Source: Amorphochlora amoebiformis
Lineage: Eukaryota > Cercozoa > Chlorarachniophyceae
Assembly: GCA_054601695.1 (NCBI GenBank)
Contig: BAAHQB010000189.1
Coordinates: 186,001-250,000 of the forward strand
Reading direction: 5' to 3'
Length of the DNA: 64,000 bases
The position numbers and the translations under genes are program-made. Below, in pieces: positions 1 through 64,000 of the stretch; the stretch's first letter is position 1; every line of letters begins with the position of its first letter. A model generated the notes under the pieces. It saw nothing but the letters and a program-made list of their open reading frames with translations, had not been told where the DNA came from and did no database searches.

Positions 1-575
1 GAGAAGGGATTCCAAACCTCTGTGACCATTTGTAGGATCCTGAGGTGCATGAGAATCAGCCCCTTGTCCGAATGGAGGTTTATATCAACGTTGGGCATAT
101 CGGCTTTGTAATCGGATCTTCTTGTTCGAACACGGGGGCAATTTCGAGATGATCGAGCGGCCTAAATCGCATGGATAGAATGACGCAAAGATCCGTCAGA
201 GTTTCGATGGAGCAAAAGACATGTTCTAGAAGAGATTTTAGCGAAGGAATGAATCCGAAAATAAGCTGGGTATTTGCGGAAGAACAGCGAGCCCAAGAAG
301 CATCCCCGCGATCGGATTTTTGTATCCAAAGAAGTTATTTTCGAATTTTTCAGCGTCTACCGCGGAATACGGAACAAATTTAGGAATCGCCTACCTACGA
401 CAACGGGGAGTCGTAAGATGGAGGGGAGTCTTGGCCGAAGCGATAGCGCCTGAGTAACCTCTAATTGTCAATTATCATTCGTCTATTTCCGAAACTAGAC
501 CTCTAATGTGCTCGAAATTCTGATTGGCTTGACTATCCGATGAGGGACATCCGCGGGACAAGCAAATTCGGAGCG
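1..575. other. upstream region of the NXT1-like gene
   Basis: This is mixed-composition sequence without TA tracts. It has short open frames on both strands but nothing I recognise. It may hold the promoter of the gene starting at 576 and the edge of another gene to the left. Confidence 0.3.
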
Positions 576-18184
<17,609 letters not shown>

Positions 18185-18344
18185 ATGCCTTAGAGATCGA
18201 TTTGCGTCGCATTAGGTCACACCTGCAGTAGTAAAATTCCAAGAAAGTTACAAATTAGTACATGAAGCCTTAACAAACGTAAATTCACTGATTCGCGAAT
18301 GGTGTATTCGGGCATGATGAACACACTATTGGAACTGTATAATT

Positions 18345-18375
<31 letters not shown>

Positions 18376-18704
18376 TATATTATGATATATATATATATAT
18401 ATATATATAATGTCTACAACGAAGATGATTTAGATTAGTCTAGCCATGGCGGCACATATACCTAGTATACAGATACACTCTAGATAATCAATGTACAATG
18501 TTGTTGAATATCAAAACAAAGCCTACTAGAGTACATATATCTAGATATATATATATATATATATATGTATATATTTATTTAATAAATATATAAATATATA
18601 TAAACTAGATAAATAATAGAATACACATATACTAGATATATATATATATATTATATATATATATATATGTATGTATAAATATACTATAGTCTGATAGTAT
18701 AAAC

Positions 18705-18746
<42 letters not shown>

Positions 18747-18989
18747 ATAGTATCGATGATTCAGTTTGCCCCGGTGATTCAACTTAAATATTAATTCATA
18801 TAATGACAATGATTAATTTACAAGTTTAGTTTAACATTGTCTAGATTGTAAAAAAATCATCTAGTTCATGTACACTTAAGCTTAAAATCAATATAAGCTA
18901 GATACGGCCTGCGATGTCGATGGTACGGGTCAGGCTTTGAAATTATTGATACCAGCTCGATTTCTGCTCCGAGAGCGGAAACTCGGTGA
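18185..18989. other. intergenic region between two convergent genes
   Basis: This is AT-rich sequence with short TA tracts between the stop codons of the coactosin-like gene (+) and the zinc-finger gene (-). No coding exon is recognised. It should hold both 3' UTRs. Confidence 0.45.
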
Positions 18990-27047
<8,058 letters not shown>

Positions 27048-27159
27048 TATCTTTCGAAAGGATAATGCGAAGGCGGTATTCCTCCGGACTTGGTAGTCGC
27101 CACAGTCTAGGAGGGTGATAATCCGCCTTTTTAGGAGGTTTTCGTTCCGAATTTACCCG

Positions 27160-27193
27160 GGGATTATCGGGGATTATCGGGGATTATCGGGGA
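27160..27193. promoter_or_regulatory. tandem 10-bp motif upstream of the zinc-finger gene
   Basis: GGGGATTATC is repeated three times, plus a partial fourth copy, about 115 nt upstream of the zinc-finger start codon. It is a candidate regulatory element by position only. Confidence 0.4.
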
Positions 27194-28558
27194 TTCATCC
27201 TGATCTTCGGATCCCAGATTATCCTATTTCTGGGTTCCGCGGGAGTGTTGGGGTGCTCGTCGTTTGTTTAGGGTGCCCACCAAAATCATTATGTGCACAC
27301 GGACGCACAACGTTTGCATACTTACAAATCTCTTAGCAATCTAGAGTAAATCACTCATAGTCTGGAATCCAGAGAGTGTTGTAATTTTATCATACATAGA
27401 CTGTTTTTGTAGAATAAGGCTATAATATTGTAAATCGTAGCTGATTCGACCAACACACTCGGTAGGCCAAGCGTTCTTTGATATTGTACTAATATCAGCA
27501 TACTTAGAATTACACTTGTATCCGATACCCAGTATACGGTACTCGTTACAACAATTAAGGTATTATATTATTAACTTCAAAGCTGTCCCAAATTCCCAAT
27601 ACTTTTTTCTTATCCTTTTAATATCATTAATTCTAAAGTTTACACATGCATATCAGTGTCGTACTACGGTATATTTGAATATATTATATGAACATAACAT
27701 CGTATTCCGAGGCTACCTAGACCTGATAATTCCCGCCACGGACATTACAATGCATCTCATGCATATGTATACATTTTCTGTTGTGCGTGTGCGTTACACG
27801 CACATATTTACACGCGTACACACGCACATATTTACATGAAAACAAGCAAATATTGCATGGTGGTACGACTGAAGAAAAATTAATGTGTTTCGATACCTAA
27901 AAAAAAAAACCACAAGGTCTGGCCTCAGTGGATTTGTAATTCCTAGTTCATAAATTCCTCGTTGAAGTTATTTATTAATATGCACGACATATATATAATA
28001 TACATACACATGTATATATATACAACTAGCTGTATAGCTTATAAATAATTGTATATGATAGTATATACTAGTATAAATATATATATATATATATGTGTAT
28101 GTGTATATATATATATATATATGTATACTATACTGAGTATAATATATGTACACGTGCATATACACATTACGTAGAAAGTACAATCGATCGAATCATAGCA
28201 ACTGACTTAAACTGAGTCCTTATCTGTGCAGCGTATTGACAACGGTTCACCGTTGATCACCTTGAAATCTGTCAGCAGTTGTACACATATCTACTAGATC
28301 TACATGACCTAAAGGATATATCCTCTGCCGAATTATTATCTACTCTAATCTATCCTAAGACAATTAAGCAACTTGACTTTCGCCCGGTGTGTGCCATCGT
28401 GTGCATTAAGACTACATCTATTCCTCGAGGAGTCTTACACGTCTTTTTAGTTTCATGGATTGATGCCCAGTCCCATTCGGCAGCCTTCGGTGATCAGTCG
28501 GCCGCTGCCTCCATCGGGGAGCTCGATAGTTCCATACTTGGTCTTGGGAGTGGTATAC

Positions 28559-28589
<31 letters not shown>

Positions 28590-28845
28590 TATATATGCAT
28601 ATATGTATACATATATATCCGGTACTTCCACACCATTTTCTGCGCGAGATGGTTTCTCCCGACAAAATTTGCTTGTACTAGAATGAGGGCCTTCCTCTTC
28701 CCAAGGCTTAAGCACTCTGTTTCACAACTTAACTCATGGGGGGCGTCACTGGCGTCGGCGAGCTGGGGCTGAGGTGTCTGATTCAGTTGTACACCAATAC
28801 CGGGATTTGACCCGGAATCCCCGATATTGACACGTGCTTCTCTGA

Positions 28846-29904
<1,059 letters not shown>

Positions 29905-30021
29905 ATCCGCAACTAGCCATGACATGTGCCATATAAGTTTGATATGAATCTTGAAGTACATTCAAAAATGATCCTAGCATAAATACAATGTCATCACGAG
30001 GTTCAACTATTCTGGACCTAC

Positions 30022-30081
<60 letters not shown>

Positions 30082-30566
30082 AGTATATATATATTATATA
30101 TATATATATATATACATATATATATTATATATATATCTAGTATATATATATACAAATATCTAGAATACCGGTACCGCCTAGAATCTAGAGAATACACCAC
30201 TAGACCAGTATCTAGAGTATACGTACCCAACTAGACAAGACATATCATCATCATCACTATAGCGTATCTGGAGTAGACTAGATCCAGTAGATTGAGCTCT
30301 GGGAGCTAGATGAGTCTGTACACCAGGTACACACGTGGTCTACTAGTCTAGTAGTCTCACCAAGTGTACACCTAGCTATATATAGTACACCAATGACAAG
30401 CACTCGTGTACGGTTTACCAATATCAACATGCGCTACTTACTAGCTTATACTAGTTATAATAACAATTTGTTAAACTGGTAAATTAGAACACAGACAGAA
30501 TAACTTGTATGTCTAGTCCCGACTCCCGATTAACTAATTTGACAGCTACAACTACTAACTTGGTCA
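29905..30566. other. intergenic region between convergent genes
   Basis: It includes the 3' side of polyubiquitin, a (TA)n tract (30028-30080) and a segment rich in CTAGA/TCTAG words (30080-30480). No coding exon is seen. Confidence 0.4.
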
Positions 30567-35887
<5,321 letters not shown>

Positions 35888-36140
35888 TTTTTGGGGGGAG
35901 GGGTGAGGGAAGGCTATAGTTGCGTAGGATGTTGGTCTGGATTTTAGTTAGGGTGTATATATTTTTATATTACAATGTGTGTGTGTGTGTATATTTATGA
36001 ATACTGAGAAATATGTATATATATATATATATATGTATATGTATATGTATGTATATATGTATATATATATATATATATATGTATGTATATATACATATAT
36101 ATTTATATATATATACATTTAAATAACATATTTACATTAT

Positions 36141-36176
<36 letters not shown>

Positions 36177-36298
36177 AATGTATATATATATACATAATAT
36201 ACATATATATATATATATATATATACTTTGTTTCATACCATCATGTGTACATGAAATAAAGTAAATTATACAAAATGTATGTATACATCTATTAATCC

Positions 36299-36367
<69 letters not shown>

Positions 36368-36402
36368 TTAATACACAAATATAATGAAAAAACATAGCAC
36401 TC

Positions 36403-61586
<25,184 letters not shown>

Positions 61587-61806
61587 CTAAGTGGGACAGT
61601 CGGAGGACATATGATACATATATAAATGTTATGATATACAATATAAATCTTTTTGCTATCAATAAATCTCTCATAAGTATGTATAGATATCAATCTGAGA
61701 TATCCAAGGGAAACTTTTAAAAAGCGCTTTAGATCCAGGACACCCCCGGGACATCAATTGTAGACGGCCGAAAGCATTTCTTAAAATCGCGGCTCCTCAG
61801 TTCCGT
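61587..61806. promoter_or_regulatory. probable divergent promoter region
   Basis: A 220-bp TA-poor spacer lies between the proposed starts of the PDZ gene (-) and the last gene (+). No specific motif is recognised, and the inference depends on both start calls. Confidence 0.35.
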
Positions 61807-62493
61807 ATGACTCCTGGTCCCTTGCATCGTGGAAAAGATGCCTCCAAACGGGTGGATAAGTTTAAGGACCAGGAATGGACCCCGGTAAATTGACAGGAAG
61901 ATCCAGGGGGTTACCCTGAGAAATTTTTGGTGTCAATCCGAGTTATTTTTTCTCGAAATTCGCAGATACTCGCAATAGTGGTGTACATGGGGTGCTCGGC
62001 CGGGACGTCGTGCTTCCAGAAATTAGCGATTAATGCGTTCCACCGGCCTCTCGTTCGTATAAAATTAAGCTTAAACGGATATTTATGGGAAATTCTGAGA
62101 TTATATGATGTTTTGTAGCTGCTACTAGCCGTCCAAACCGCATTTGGTCTTGCGGTTCTGTCCTTCAGCTCAAAGGCCATAGCGCTGGGGTTAGAGTCCC
62201 GAACTTTTAACTTTTTTCTCATTGATGTACCCCCCCGTTGTTTTCTTTACCTTAGAAGCTTCCATAATCGTTTAAGAGTGCTTATTTGTTGTTTTCGGTT
62301 AGATCGGTGAAAGACGCTATGTTATTTCTGCCTGTGTCGATCTGTTTTACGGGTATGTGTTGGATTTGTGTGTTTATGTATGTATCTGTTTATGTGTTTT
62401 ATATTACATGTACATTTACATATATATATATACATACACATATATATACATATGTGTGTGTGTGTGTGTGTGTGCGTGTGTACACACACACAT

Positions 62494-62564
<71 letters not shown>

Positions 62565-62701
62565 AATATAAATATATATATATATGTATATATTATATAC
62601 ACGTATGAAGCCAATAAAAATATATATAGTTACTTCATACATGATGTGTATAAAGTATATATTTATAGTTACATAATATATATATAAAGAGAAAATATAT
62701 C

Positions 62702-62737
<36 letters not shown>

Positions 62738-62881
62738 GTACCCATGTATTATATACAAGCAACATATTTACATATAAGAAAGTGTGCAAAAAAAGGTGAA
62801 ATCAAAATAGTTTCATACCTACATATACATATGTACTCATACATATTATACATATACATACATATATATATATATATGTAA

Positions 62882-62945
<64 letters not shown>

Positions 62946-63046
62946 TATATAATTACATAGGTAAAGTGGTATTCTCTATGATTGCATACGACTATTGCAC
63001 ATTAGGGACCTACGTGGTTATCAGTTAAGATACAAATATACACATA

Positions 63047-63103
<57 letters not shown>

Positions 63104-63173
63104 CTTATATACATATATGTATGTAAATATATATATATATATATTACATATTTACACACACAAACATATATAC

Positions 63174-63229
<56 letters not shown>

Positions 63230-63393
63230 GAATACTAAGAACGCTTTACATTCCCGATTTCATATTATTTTATTTTTTCGCTTTTCTTTCATCCTTCTCT
63301 GAGAATTATTCAACTATTTCTTGTGTAGGCGCCACGTGTCCCCTGTTTTCTCTGCCAATAGAAGCCTTTTGCTTTGACAACTACAGGATAAAG
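61807..63393 (+). CDS. 5' part of an unrecognised gene, at least 4 exons
   Basis: Proposed exons are 61807-61884, 62303-62352, 63006-63016 and 63329-63393, in phase (0, 2, 1, 0). They give about 68 aa starting [20 protein letters not shown] and continuing with [17 protein letters not shown] and [18 protein letters not shown]. Donors are GTAAAT, GTATGT, GTTATC and GTATGT. The 11-nt third exon is the weakest: it was chosen because it alone restores phase. The gene runs past the last exon, and the remainder of the window is TA-rich intron. I do not recognise the family. Confidence 0.45.

Positions 63394-64000
<607 letters not shown>

Noticed and set aside
28785-28830. A tRNA-like T-arm (GGGTCAAATCCCGG)
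   Set aside because: No matching acceptor stem, D-arm or anticodon arm could be found around it.

Overview
The window comes from a nuclear genome of a eukaryote, probably a rhizarian (Cercozoa/Foraminifera side). The strongest evidence is the intronless polyubiquitin gene at 28969-29904. Its four monomers are separated by one extra alanine at each Gly76-Met1 junction, and single-residue insertions at that point are the known polyubiquitin signature of Cercozoa and Foraminifera. All other genes are broken into short exons (11-245 nt), and their introns are packed with (TA)n, (CCCTAA)n/(TTAGGG)n and GA/CT tracts. Most long open frames are only reading frames through TA repeats (poly Tyr-Ile).

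I rebuilt the genes by hand from splice sites, phase continuity and protein similarity. In order they are: an NXT1/p15-like mRNA-export factor (+, 576-3989); a protein with three coactosin-like ADF-H domains (+, 5453-18184, 22 exons, 515 aa); a six-finger C2H2 zinc-finger protein with a Pro-rich and coiled-coil tail (-, 27047-18990, 23 exons, 485 aa); polyubiquitin (+); an unrecognised gene (-, 35887-30567, 7 exons, 244 aa); a very long PDZ-domain gene (-, 61586-36403, 36 exons, 829 aa); and the 5' part of an unrecognised gene (+, 61807 to beyond 63393). Every exon junction in these models keeps the frame, although several outer exons are uncertain.

The most striking pattern is architectural. 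Introns often consist of TA repeat running from the GTATAT donor to the TATATAG acceptor. Next to many exons, one exon edge plus its splice site and flanking intron has been tandemly copied 2 to about 30 times into the intron, with TA tracts between copies. I count more than a dozen such decoy-exon arrays in five different genes. Interstitial telomere-type arrays also lie in introns, several ending directly at a 3' splice site. No CRISPR array, rRNA, convincing tRNA or recognisable transposon was seen.

The genes are not an operon or pathway: nuclear export, actin binding, transcription, ubiquitin and signalling-type functions lie side by side. NXT1 and the coactosin gene are in tandem, polyubiquitin and the 30.6 kb gene converge, and the PDZ gene and the last gene diverge from a TA-poor 220-bp spacer at 61587-61806.
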